This document shows, in pieces, positions 52,420-62,943 of a DNA stretch of 64,000 nt. Below the pieces are notes generated by a model. The model ran no database searches. It saw only the letters and a program-made list of their open reading frames with translations, and was not told the origin of the DNA. The position numbers were made by a program, and so were the translations under genes. The stretch is from Phialocephala subalpina (lineage: Eukaryota; Ascomycota; Leotiomycetes; Helotiales; Mollisiaceae). The stretch lies in NCBI GenBank assembly GCA_900073065.1, contig FJOG01000075.1, positions 10,280 through 74,279 of the forward strand, in the 5' to 3' direction. Position 1 is the stretch's first letter, and the number at the start of each line of letters is the position of its first letter.

Positions 52420-54350
52420 CTACTTCTTCCAGGCGGGAAAGGTCCTCAACCACTTCTGCACTGTCTTGATCTCCCACAAATGCGCCTGCTGAATGTACAG
52501 CGGCTCAGCGCTAACATCCAAGATGCCCGCACTGTCCCAATGATGTCCTCCTCCAGCAATCAAATACTCAGGATTCAGGTCCGAGCTCGTTCTTAGCGGG
52601 GCAAAATGAGAATGATAGCAGAGATCTAGCCAAACATCTACGCCTCCGTCGATGAACGCCAGGCGATCGGCTTTAATGTTGAAACTACCGTATTTGTTGA
52701 AAGCACGGAGATCGGGAGTGGAGGGAATCGCGTTGTATTTTCCGGGTGGGAAGGCCCAGGTGCACCATTGTTGGGTGTAGTCTATTTGCAGAACGTTCAT
52801 GATGAGTGCGGGTCCTGAAGAGGGGGCGACTTGGTAGGCGCCGAGTTCGGTGCAGGCTATTTGAGTAAGTATAAGCAGCAGTTAGAGAGGTCAGTGGACT
52901 GACTTGTGTAGAGGTATGACCGACTAGGGCCGTTGGTGATATCAGCCCAGTATGATGCTGCTCATGTCAGTGGTGCTCCGTCCGGCCAAGAAAGGAGGCC
53001 AACAAACCATTCTGTGTCCCATAACATTCAAGGATCGTGTCAAAGCTGCCCATCGGACACAACCCGTCATCGAGAAGACCCAGAAACTGAGTCTTGAAGT
53101 AATTGGCATAATTTCCAAGACCTGTCCACGGCTCGCCATTTGTGTAATTTGCCAAAGCATAGTCCACAGCTGTGATGTTTGCTGGAGCGTTGATGTTGGT
53201 GACGTTCGAGCAGAAGTTCAAGAAGTCATTTCCACTGTAAGCTGGGTACCAATTGAGTTCTTGCCATGTATTGGTGGGGTAATTCATTGGTCCTCCAACT
53301 ATCCTTGGTCAGCTTCGAAATCCTCCAGGCTGAGAGACAACTTACGTGGGTAGGCAATCGACATTGCAAAGTCTCGGATATCAGTCAAGACTTCGAGACC
53401 AAAGATAGACTTCAGCTGCTGGATGGCCGCCTCGTTTTTCGAGTCCACGAGATCATCAATCTTCGCGATGATTCCATTGACACTGGCGATGCAATCCTGA
53501 GGTCCGAACTTCTGGATAGGATCGTACCTACAAAGTTTGAGCAGAGTTCAAAAGCAATTATGGGAATACTCACCATTGTGGATACGCCAAAACTGTTTTC
53601 ACGGGTGCGCTGCTTGCAATGCCGCCAAACAAGATGTCGCCATAATCAATGACCGAAAATGCAGTCTCGCCGCCCGCCAGACTGCCTCCATAGAGAATCC
53701 AGGGAGTCCCTGGAGCAGTCAGGTTTCCGGCAACTCCAGGAAAGGTTGCACGTTGGGCAAAGTAGGCACTGTCTGCAATGGCTGGAGATTGTTAGCTAAG
53801 GCTAAGTCGGGAACTTGAATTACTTGCTCTGCTCGGTTGTGAGAAATCTCAGTTGGTCTGTGGTACTAGTGTTGAATGGGTAGCTGGTGCCATAGAACCG
53901 GTTTTCGAGGATGACACCGAGACCATTCGTAGCTTCCATCAAGATTTGGATGACTGCACTTCAACATCAGCATTCGTTCCCCACGGGATAGAGAATCCGT
54001 ACTTCCTGTTTGAAGATTGGAGAATCGGTTCGTGCCTGATGTCTCACCACTGATGTACAAGAACACAGGGCCACCAGGCTTGTAGTACGTATCATCGAAG
54101 AAATATCTCTGTTTGAAAGTACCTGTGTCATGGGGAGCATATTTATGATCATTCGGAAAGTGGTCAATCTAGTGGTCTCAGTTTTGAGGTTTCTTGCGGA
54201 ATTCTCGGTACTCACCAGCTGATCAATTGTAAAAGCCGGATACGGGTATGATTGCCTCTTCAACAATTCGGCATCTTCCCCCCTTTCTTGGGGCGCAAGG
54301 AATGCGTTTGCCAACCCAATTGAGGCAGCCAAGATACACGAGAACCGCAT
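52420..54350 (-). CDS. Secreted serine peptidase, S28 (prolyl carboxypeptidase) family
   Basis: ATG 54350 gives a signal peptide (MRFSCILAASIGLANAF). About nine exons can be joined to a protein of roughly 550 residues without stops. S28 landmarks are DHFPNDHKYAPHDTGTFKQRY near the start, PGGPVFLYISGE, NGLGVILENRFYGTSYP, LTTEQTIADSAYFAQ, WILYGGSLAGGETAFS (GGSxxG, catalytic Ser), FIDGGVDVWLDLCYH (Asp region) and AGGGHHWDSAGI (His region), ending LRTFPAWKK. One intron must use a GC donor at 53827 (A|GCAAGT) because the GT two bases later breaks the frame while GCAAGT restores the conserved EQT-IADSAYF. The donor at about 52990 (GTTTGT) is weak. The enzyme would release short peptides at Pro from the outside of the cell. 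Two CGGCCGCGG palindromes lie 160-220 bp upstream. Confidence 0.9.
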
Positions 54351-54512
54351 CTTGAGGCTTCTTAAAAATTGACGATGAAGAATCGTTCCAGAGCGAGAAG
54401 GATGAATAGGCAAGCAGCCTTCTAATAAATGGGATACATAGAATTGCTCATCAATGCTAAGCTGTATGAGGAAGTTGCACAACGACCCCTAGTGAATATT
54501 CCCTGACTTGCA

Positions 54513-54573
54513 GGCGGCCGCGGAGCTTTCTGCAGATATTGGTTCTGATGAGGTGATGTGCGGCGGCCGCGGA
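54513..54573. promoter_or_regulatory. Paired GGCGGCCGCGGA boxes upstream of the S28 gene
   Basis: The same 12-mer GGCGGCCGCGGA occurs at 54513-54524 and 54562-54573 (49 bp apart). CGGCCG/CCGCGG palindromes of this kind resemble sites of Zn(II)2Cys6 regulators, and the pair sits within the presumed promoter of the peptidase gene on the minus strand. Binding is inferred, not shown. Confidence 0.35.
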
Positions 54574-55118
54574 AGCGGGGGAAAGAAGCTTGATGACCCG
54601 AGTCATGGTAAGCACCGCGATGAGGCTCTCTCTCGATTGGCTGGTGAAGGCGACGCTGTAGTTTTTGATCAAACCTCCGCTGAGAGGGTTACACATAGAG
54701 ACGGAGGTTGATAGCGAGGAGAGATTGATTATCCGAGATCGTCGAGATCTTCCTTGCATCAAATTACTAGTTTCCACGTGATAACCACTCTATAATAAAG
54801 ACGTTCTTGGGTATATCACTTAGATGTGGCACAGTTTTCTCAGCATCGGAACGGAAAGTCTCCAATATGTCTGCAATTTCGGGATTGGCATGAAAGTCAA
54901 ATGGGACCACGTGATTTGTCCTTGGTTCTTCCTTGTCCAGGTTGGTATTCTCCAGGCGCGATCGGATTTCAATACAAAAACGTATTGAGGCAAGAGAAAA
55001 TCAGAATCTATTCATATTGGCTTTTTACTTTTGATGTAGCTCATCTTCGTCCCCCTTTCCCTCTCGCTTATCAAGTGTCAAAGCGTTCGGCACAAGAATC
55101 CGTCAAGAAAGTCTACCC
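54574..55118. other. Intergenic, no gene seen
   Basis: No convincing frame on either strand; the segment separates the S28 peptidase promoter from the 3' end of the SDR gene. Confidence 0.4.
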
Positions 55119-56078
55119 TTAGTAAACTGGTCCTTCAAGTCCCAAGGTCAGCAACTTCGGGTCCTTCAAGATCTCCTCCTTTTTGGCCTTCAACTCATCA
55201 ACATCCCAGTTAACGTAGACGTATCTCCCATTCAGAAATTCTGCTTCGGGACTTGCAAGCCAAACGCAGAAGTTTCCTGGCAAATCAGCTACAAAATGTC
55301 AGCCTGCGTCTTCTCTTTCAACAACCTAGAATTTGGAGCGGGAAAACTCACAAGTATCCAGACCGGCGATAGCACCATGCTTCATGTTCAAGTCCGTTGT
55401 CACCACCCCCGGCTGGATATTTACAGCTCTGATCCCTCGGTCTTTCAGCTCCGCTGCCGCATACTCGACCAACTTCCCATTGGCAATCTTGCTGACAGCA
55501 TAAGCCGACATCGTTCCTGCCAAGCCAGCCAAGTGCACAGGCATGTGTCCGATTCCGCTCGTAATGTTCAGGAATATCGCGGATGAAGAGGCGAGAGGAA
55601 CAAATGCGCGGATGGTGTTGTACGTTCCTCGGATAACAATCTCCTGGACCTTCCACCAATCCTCAGGGTCACCCTCCATAATTGATGAGGGCTCGTTCAA
55701 GTACCCCGCGCTGGAAACTAGAACATCAAGTTTCCCACCAGCTTCTTTGGCAAGTTTTCCAAACGCTTCGGTCAATCCTTTGATATCAGAAATGTCCCCA
55801 GCTGCGATACCGACTTTCACTCCTGGTGCAGCTTTCTCAATGGCGGCTTTTGAAGATAGAAGTTTATCTTCTCGTCGTGCAGTCAGTCCGATAAAAGATG
55901 GGCCTGCCTGGGCGAAGGAGAGCGCGACGGATGCTCCGATTCCGGTTCCACCGCCTGTGACGACGACTGACTTTCCTTTGGCAGAGAGCTCGGGGCGTAG
56001 AGGAGAGATTGAGGAAGGGGGCGAGGTGTGCCAAGTTGAGGTGAAAGTTGGGAGGAAATCTGGCTTAGAGCTTGCCAT
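55119..56078 (-). CDS. Short-chain dehydrogenase/reductase (SDR)
   Basis: Two exons, 56078-55352 and 55288-55119, give 298 residues. The NAD(P)-binding loop is SVVVTGGGTGIGASVALSFA; further landmarks are AAGDISDIKG, LDVLVSSAGYLNEP, FLNITSGIGHMP (Ser of the active site) and SAYAVSKIANGKLVEY (Tyr and Lys of the YxxxK motif), then IQPGVVTTDLN. The second exon supplies DLPGNFCVWLASPEAEFLNG and the end ILKDPKLLTLGLEGPVY, which is the usual tail of a fungal SDR group resembling NAD(P)-binding reductases next to secondary-metabolite or detoxification genes. The substrate cannot be told from the sequence. The frame is intact. A MITE copy lies 143 bp upstream of its ATG, inside the promoter. Confidence 0.93.
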
Positions 56079-56220
56079 TGTTTTGAGTGCAGCTGGTTGC
56101 TTGGCTACTTGTTTGAAAATTGTTGAGTATGTTCAAGATGACGGAGTGTGATTCGAAACGTTGAAGCAATGATGAAGATATGAGAAATGAGTTGCAATGT
56201 AGATTAGTATATATACTTTG

Positions 56221-56369
56221 TCAGTTGAGGACTCGTAATCGGTGGAGATGCACGGTGACGCATTGGTTTACTAGGTAGTTTATCAGGGAGACATTCCCAC
56301 TTACAGTAGCTAGAAGAGCAGATTAGACATCAATACCATTCCTTTTGCCCTCACCACTTCCGCAACTGA
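56221..56369 (-). mobile_element. MITE copy C (149 bp, inverted, internally shortened)
   Basis: Read on the minus strand it matches copies A and B: TCAGTTGCGGAAGTGGTGAG at the start, AATGGTATTGATGTC, AATGTCTCCCTGATA, then ACCGATTACGAGTCCTCAAC and TGA at the end. About 67 bp of the interior are missing. On the plus strand the flanking 9-mers, TATACTTTG and TGTACTTCG, agree at 7 of 9 positions with only transition differences, consistent with a 9-bp target duplication. Confidence 0.85.
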
Positions 56370-57166
56370 TGTACTTCGTCTCTTCTCACACACAGCGTCG
56401 TTGAAATGGGCATCGCTTTAGTTGCTGATAAATTCATAATTTAATCGAACGACTTGTTCATCCCTCGGAAGATGCTTCTCAGAAACTCAAAATTATGAAG
56501 CAGACGAATTTCAGGTATTGTAACACTCCGCACTGCCTACAACAACCAATAAGATTTCTGAGTTGGGGTTGGCTGAGTAATGTTGGCCAATTAGAAAGCT
56601 TTGCGGGTCGCTGTACGTGGTGTGGGTGGCGACCGGACTCGTTACATTTCACTCCGAGTCGAAGGCGGGATGCATCAGTCAGCAACAGAACAATATAATT
56701 TTGTCCTTGAACGACGTATATGAAAAACAATAAATTCAAGAGTCGTATATAGTGCTATAAATTGTTTCGGATATGAGTATCGAGAAGGAATTTCAAAGAA
56801 CTCGGACGGCAATCCCAGCAATTCGCATGAGAAACACGTGTGTGCATCGGAGCGGGATTTGTCTTCACTCGAAGCTCTCTATCACGGCATCAAGATTGTC
56901 AGTCATGCATTAGGGTCCCCAGGAGGACAAACTTCTCTTTCAAACCAAGAAGCCTCTTAAGAAGGAGAATAAGAAGAGGGGTCGGGAGTAAGGAAAGTCG
57001 CCCGAGCATGAGAGGCTGGACATCAGCGAGGTCAGTGATGCTCCTGCTCAGTTTCGTCTTCTCGCCTGTCGATGTGGGAGTGCAACAGTACTAGACTTCC
57101 AGTAGTTATGCACTCAAACGTGAGAGCATAAACACACTCGATTGAATTGACAATAAATTACAACTC
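56370..57166. other. Intergenic, no gene seen
   Basis: The frames at 56739-56479 minus and 56840-57094 plus have no recognised motif. The segment lies between the SDR promoter and the 3' end of the dead dehydrogenase. Confidence 0.4.
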
Positions 57167-59083
57167 TCAGCTCGGAGTATCAAAGATCTTCCCCGGATTC
57201 AGCAGTCAATGCGGATCGAACGACTGCTTGATACTCTTCATCACCGCCAATGTATCCGGTCCAACCTCTTGAAAAAGTTCTGCCTTCTTGATGTAACCAA
57301 TCGTGTGCTCGCCTTGCAACATGTCGGTCTTTTCAATAACGGACGTCCGAAAGGCTTAACCTACAGAAGATGTCCCATCCTTTTCCAACGCAAGACCTAT
57401 CATCTTCTTCACATGTGCTGTGACAGCAGCTGATTCCACTGGATCAGATTTGTGGTACATGTTCGCTTCGTGGAAATTGCCGTTTCCAAGGTGACCAACG
57501 ATCGAGGAGAATAAACCGAGTTCTTTCAAACCTCTCGTCGATTCCTCTGGAAGATCGTAGATCAGCAAAATAACTTCCTTTAAAATCTCGCGAGTGAAGA
57601 CTCACCAATCATAGTAGCCAACCCCGAATACGGAACCGCAACATCAGTAGTCTATAACTCCGTCCCCTCCGGTCTCGCGGCAAGCAAACTCCACAACGCC
57701 CGTTTTCTCCCAGACCAAATGATCTCTTGCTCCTCTTCATCCTTTGCATACCGAAACGCTCCACCTTTGTGGGCCTTTGATATCGCTTTGACTTCTTTGA
57801 TGTTATCTACCACACTCACTTTAGTACCTGAGAACTTGAAGAAGAGAGTTGGTTTTCTTCGAAGATGATTGGGCTTGTGTAGCCGCCTTTGTTGAGGACT
57901 GCCATTTGGACTTCGTTGAGGAATTCGAGGGCTGCTACTGGGACTGGTATTGCGTTAACACGTGGGATTGAGAAATGCGAGGAGAGCTGCAGGGGAGCAG
58001 TGAGAGCGGAGCCCAAATTTCAAGATCTGGGGGAACTTCAGACGTACCACCTGCTAGCATCACCGCTGATGCTGTATTAGCTGCCTCTGATCGTGGGGAA
58101 GGTCGCAGCAGCCACACTGTACTCCTTTGGAATGGCCGCCAACTTCCAAAGTCATCTCCGTAACCAGACAAAGCGTCCCTTCCAAACCTACAAAGATGCC
58201 ATTCAAATTATATCCAGCAGCAGATTTCCTTGGTCGGTTCCTCGTCTTGATGATCATTCCATCGGCCAAGACAACGGTCAGATTGATAACCCAGTCCTTC
58301 ATGGTGCCATATCGGACAGCATTCGTTCCAATACAATTGGTTCCTACCATGCCTCCAAACTTGGCGCTCGGGCTCGGGTCAACGGGGAAGAAGAGTCCGG
58401 TGCCGACGAGCTTTTTGTTGGGGTCTACCCATCCGACTGCTGATTGGACAACGACGTCCATGTCTTCTTCATGGAGAGCTATTATGGCATCCATATGCAT
58501 GAAATCGACACTGTTCACTGAGTCAGAACGGGGTTTTGACAGAAGTTTGTGGGAAGCCGTACCTGATACCTCCGTGAGGGGCGGAGTAATTTCCTTCTAG
58601 ACTGCTGCCACCTGAGTATCCAATGACGGGGACCTTGTACTTGTGGCATGTCCTGTTCCTTTAATCAGAATGTACTCTGCAAAAGTTGCTCGTAGGTTCA
58701 TACTTCGTGATCTTCGACGCTTCTTCCGTAGACTTCGGATACACAATAGCAACAGGCAGAGTATCAATATTTGCATGCGACCATTCCGAGTATCCATGTA
58801 ACTTCAACTCCTCATCGTCAATCCTGACACTGTCATCGCCGAGAGCTTTCCGGATGTCCTCGATGGCCTGGTCACGTGATTCAGCGTTCTGTAACCTGAG
58901 GTGAGAATGGGAGAGACTTACAGCTTGCATTTCCTTTGGACTTGCATACTTAGGAATTGGAAATTTGGATGTTCGAGAGTAGATGTCTTTGTTTTGAAGG
59001 CCATTGTAGAGATACAATCCTCCGCTGAAAGTGAGACCGAAAGCGACTCCTTGAATCGCGGCCTTGGTCGCCGCCGACAACAA
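57167..59083 (-). pseudogene. D-lactate dehydrogenase (cytochrome), mitochondrial FAD enzyme, broken
   Basis: Order of family landmarks on the minus strand: membrane anchor AAIQGVAFGLTFSGGLYLYN, then IRKALGDDSVRIDDEELKLHG, YSEWSHANIDTLPVAIVYPK, VIGYSGGSSLEGNYSAPHGG (FAD loop), PVDPSPSAKFGGMVGTNCIG, RKSAAGYNLNGIFVGLEGTL, PTLFFKFSGTK, HLGNGNFHEANMY and HTIGYIKKAELFQEVGPDTL, FDPH*LLNPGKIFD. That is DLD1-type. Lesions: no ATG in frame at the front, 1-bp shifts near 58145, 58083 and 57860, TAG 57652-57654 (Trp expected in EGTE-W-TTDVAVP) and TGA 57206-57208 (Trp expected in DPH-W-LLNPGKI). TGG-to-TAG/TGA is G-to-A, the opposite-strand form of RIP. The enzyme would have oxidised D-lactate in the mitochondrial inner membrane; this copy cannot. 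Confidence 0.9.
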
Positions 59084-59745
59084 AGATCTCGAGGAATGTG
59101 ATGGAGTTGATGAGTAGATGCGTGGTGTGCCATTGCATCGACACAGCGGTGAGCGAGAGTTTCATATAAAACTAGTTGCTGTTGCTGACAGCCTTGTCGA
59201 TGTGCGGAAAGGAGTAACTATTCTAGCGGTGACAAATTGGATTGCAGCTGTTTGCTGGATCCGAATGCGCACCTAAAACGCCGACGTGGAATGAGGCCCA
59301 AGTCGTTTGGGATCAATCCACTTGTCGGTGGCTCACGGGATGCGGGTGGTGGAAGGCGTGGAAGGAGCAGAATTTCAAGTGCGGGGTAGACTTGAATCGT
59401 CAACGGTCACCCCGCCAATGCGGTGTTGGAGATGCGGGGTACAAAACATTGAGGACGGCGATGGAATCATCAACTGAAATTGACTTATAAACCTCGAGGA
59501 AGCGGATATAGAGATGGAGATGTGACTGCTATCCGATGTAAATTCTGGCTGTTGATATCAGCAGCGTAGAAATCAATAGCAAGGTGGTACGTTGGATGAA
59601 GCAGACAACAAAAAGAGTTTCTCTAAGAGAAAGGGAACAAACGTGTTTGGGGATATTATTACAATTACAATCTCGTAGCGCCAAACGCAGTACATCAAAC
59701 GTGGAAAACAATTCGAAGCACGACATCGGTCATCTTTTTGTCCTG
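59084..59745. other. Intergenic, no gene seen
   Basis: The 5' region of the dead dehydrogenase and the 3' end of the membrane glycoprotein gene lie here. No motif-bearing frame is seen. Confidence 0.45.
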
Positions 59746-60851
59746 TCAGCTTGGCAGTTCGTGATGACGAACCGGATTGTGCGGCTCATTGTCAGAGTAC
59801 ATCTCGTGCGATTGAGCTTGTTCTTGTGCCGCATCTCTTGACGTATCCTGCAGCTCGGGCTTTGCCTCGGTGAGATACTCTGGAGGCTCCTCCTGCGCAA
59901 CTGGAGTCCTCTGCCGTCTCCTGAAATAGAGGAAGAAGCCAACAAGTCCAATCGCTATGACTGCCAATGGTATTCCAATTCCTATTCCAATCTTCGCACC
60001 GCTCGTTAATCCGCTCGATTTTGAGGTCCCAGTCTGGGTCTGTGATTGTGTACTCGTCGTTTGTGTATTCGCGGAGATGGGACTCGAAGTCTGCGTCGCA
60101 GCTGCGAAGGCCTTCAGATCAGAGCTCTGCCACCAAACCGGGATACCGTCTCCGAGGACCCAGTAGGTCGACGTTCCAGTTCTTGTTATTGTCGTCGTGC
60201 TGGGTGTGTTAGCGTCGGTTGAGTACCAGACGTTATTGTTGAGGACGGGATCGATGTAGAGGATTTTCGTTGTGGTAGACAAGATGCTCGATTGGCATGC
60301 GTGACCGTCGGCGCGGTAATGGTACCCACTGTCTTATCAGCGAGAGATAGTGCGAGAGAATAGTTCGACGTACGACGGGCAGCAGACCATGGCGGTGGTG
60401 TCGGCTCCCAGGGTTAGTTGCGTTGCGGCTCTGCCAAAGTAGCTATTTGTTACTGATGTTGCTTGTGAAAAGCCCGAAGGGCATTGGGCGGGACTGTCTG
60501 TTTTGCATGTCAGAAGAAGGACCTTGAGGAAGAATTGAATGACTCACAGTAATAGACATCCCACGCGTGGGGACCCAGACTTGAAGTACTGGCTGGATAG
60601 CACGCGGTGTCAAGATAGCCAGCACCTTGATGCCCGAAGTATATTTGGCCTGTTTGCAATGTCAATGTGGAAAGACATGATGCTGGAGGTGTGAAGGTTG
60701 CGGTGACTGGTCCCCGATTGAAGGCGGCGATTGAAGACTGGTCAGTGATGTAGGTAGTGATGGTCGATGATTGTGAGCTGGTTGATGTTGTCGAGCTGGC
60801 TGATGTTGTCGCGCTGGCTGAAGCCGAAGACGAATGTGTTGTGGCTGCCAT
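59746..60851 (-). CDS. Ser/Thr-rich single-pass membrane protein
   Basis: Three exons start at ATG 60851 (MAATTHSSSASASATTSASS); introns of about 50 bp (ends at about 60547/60494 and 60373/60326) join DVYY to SPAQCPSGFSQATSV and CCPS to GYHYRADGHACQSS. The outer part is Ser/Thr-rich at the start, then has Cys-containing segments (ATFTPPASCLSTLTLQTGQI, GADTTAMVCCPS). A typical DGIPVWWQSSDL stretch precedes a Ser/Thr-Gln linker. A single membrane segment (GIGIGIPLAVIAIGLVGFFL) is followed by YFRRRQR and an acidic tail with AQEEPPEYLTEAKPELQD. This layout is common to ascomycete cell-wall-stress-sensor-like proteins of unknown role, but there is no WSC domain. No signal peptide is obvious at this start. 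Confidence 0.75.
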
Positions 60852-62213
60852 GATAAAGAGGCGTTTGGAGACTAAATGTGACGGAGCATGGAAGACCAAT
60901 TCTTTGGGATGAAGTTCGCTGCATGCTGTGCCTTCCCAGCTAGGGCGGCTCTTCGAGGGGGCTGAAACCAATCCTACGGATAAGGAGAACCGGTTTGTCT
61001 CCACAGAATAAGCATAATTCACCGAACCACCCTATGAGGTCGAGGATGGCTAGCCAGAAGCGTGCAACTCGCATTAATTTGCATCTTGGCCTGTTCCTCC
61101 TCTTCAAAGCCCCCTGGCGGAGATCAGCCTCCGACCAATGACAGACGTCGTAGAGTTGGGGTCTATTCTCTCTCCTGGACGTTCCTCGCACTCAGGGACC
61201 AATGAGAACGTAGAGATTTAAACGAGACTACTTTTGGGTTTCCATTTTTATCCTCGAGATGAAATCCGAAGTTTAGTGCGTACTCGAACGAAGCGTCGCA
61301 GGAAGACGGGGTGGGAGCAAATAGTCGGTATAACAGCACTTCAATCGCATTCCTCCATTGTGAGGGAGGCAAAGTCGGACTCACACCTCCACGTTGGTGC
61401 CTCCTGAATAGCTGTTTACAGTGAACCAACCTCTTATGCCTCAACGCGTAAGAGGAGAGCCGCAAGTCGTCGTCGTAGTGGAAGGGGGATTGTTCGAAGT
61501 CTTGGCATGGAGAAAATTTTTCACGACACCGCTACGACGACAACAACCTGCCGTTTTCTTGCATACGGCATACCAAACGATCTGCTGAAGGTTCCTCGAT
61601 ACTCTCATAGATAGCTCCGTACTCTCTAGTGCCCCAGTCGAATAGGTACTATGCTAGTGGTCGAGGCTCAAGATACGAAACAAAACGTCCGAAGAGCGCT
61701 TCGCAAAGATAACCCTAGAATAAGGCTATAATAAGGACGGGCAGGAATAGGTTATATACTGCGGTTGAAGGCAAGGGAAGATGAGGGTAGGACTCGGAGA
61801 AAGGTTCCCGGAGTAGACGATACTATAAGGAGACTTTAAGCGCTACACAGTGAGCGTACCTCTTTACATACCGTTGAGCCGAATGTACGAGGATCCAGAG
61901 TGTTGGTGGCCTATAAAGTCGAAGAGAGCTAAGTAGCTCGAGAGTAAAGGGGGCTGGAAGCAAAGCTGTGCTTTGCTACAATTGCGGAAAGAATCTTCCG
62001 TTGTGGGGTCAGTTGCTGAGTATATATGCAATGGCTAAGCAAAGTTTTCAAGTTTTCTTTAGTTTCTGGAGAATAAACCAGGGGTAGTGCACCCGTCGGA
62101 GAGTGTACCTAAATAAGGGCCAGTCTGGTCAATCTACGAGGACGGCACGTCTATATAAGGGAGAGAGCTATAGTGGATTCGCCGTGAAGCCTCCATTTCG
62201 CAGTCTATGGCCG
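60852..62213. other. Decayed sequence, possible old LTR
   Basis: 61500-62160 has no reading frame. It contains a TATATAAGGG-like box (about 62150) and runs such as GGAGAGAGCTATAGTGG after CCCGTCGGAGAGTGTACC, which look like a solo LTR of a retroelement. I could not find its partner or target duplication, so this is a weak suggestion. The minus frame at 61465-61163 has no motif. Confidence 0.3.
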
Positions 62214-62450
62214 TCAGCACTGAGATAATAGAGGTGGGAAATCGTATCTAGAAACAAACCCAAGCTTCTCCTCGACCACTGCCATCGTCTCTTGAAGCGC
62301 TTTATCTTCTTGAATATACAATCGCTCTACATCCTCTTTGATTGCTTCCCATTCTTGGAGCCTTGCTACTCGGCGAGTACCCTTCTGCGGGGCTTGAGCT
62401 TCTGGCGTGACTGCAGTACAGGACGGTATAGTGCAAATTCTCGGCGAACA
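62214..62450 (-). pseudogene. Clr5-domain fragment
   Basis: The minus frame reads GTRRVARLQEWEAIKEDVER then LYIQEDKALQETMAVVEEKL and GF before TGA at 62216-62214. The W-E-x-x-K/I-LY-x-E-x-K-TL pattern is the N-terminal Clr5 domain of fungal proteins that often carry ankyrin repeats. The domain normally continues with a Y/K-rich helix and a W-G-x-R-K-N end, which is missing: after GF comes GTTTCTAGATAC...CTATTATCTCAG, which could be an intron, then unrelated sequence at 62213. No ATG is visible in the upstream frame. I infer a truncated relic, perhaps cut by the repeat-like sequence next to it. Confidence 0.5.
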
Positions 62451-62759
62451 CAAAACGACCAAGTCTTTCAAGCAACCTTTGTGATTTCGAAGGGAAATAT
62501 GGGGAAAGATGTAGGGAGATTGTTGCGTACAGATGATGAGTGTCAGATGATGTATGACAAGGCGAAGTAGCGCGGTACAAATCTTCAACAGAGATGGCGA
62601 TATTCAAGCGACTTGGAAAAATCTCGACTGGAAGATGAAGAAGTTAGAAAGATGTGTGAGAATGGTGCGGGAAGGAAGCGCACTTATCCTGCTATGTAAC
62701 GCAAAGAATAAAGGCTGAGCGAACTTTGTCTTGTTTTATATGCGGGTGAGGGTGGGCGA

Positions 62760-62943
62760 GAAGCGAATCAATTATTGGCGGAGATAAAGCGCACATTTAA
62801 AAACTTAGGGTTGGAGTGGATGAGTCGATATAAGCTGTGCGACACGGCGTTCTTTTGTGGCAGGAGAACGGTTTGGCTAGGGAGGAGAATCATTGGCGGA
62901 GACGAAAGTGCATTTTTGGATATGCAGGGTTCGAGTGGATGAG
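62760..62943. repeat. Imperfect ~60-bp direct duplication, 119 bp apart
   Basis: GCGAATCAATTATTGGCGGA...CAGGGTTGGAGTGGATGAG-like sequence at 62763-62822 recurs at 62884-62943 as GAGAATCATTGGCGGA...CAGGGTTCGAGTGGATGAG, with many single-base differences. It is a small tandem duplication in non-coding DNA. Confidence 0.5.

Noticed and set aside
61500..62160. Full-length LTR retrotransposon
   Set aside because: No gag, pol or RNase H frame, no polypurine tract or primer-binding site, and no second LTR; only a weak solo-LTR impression remains.
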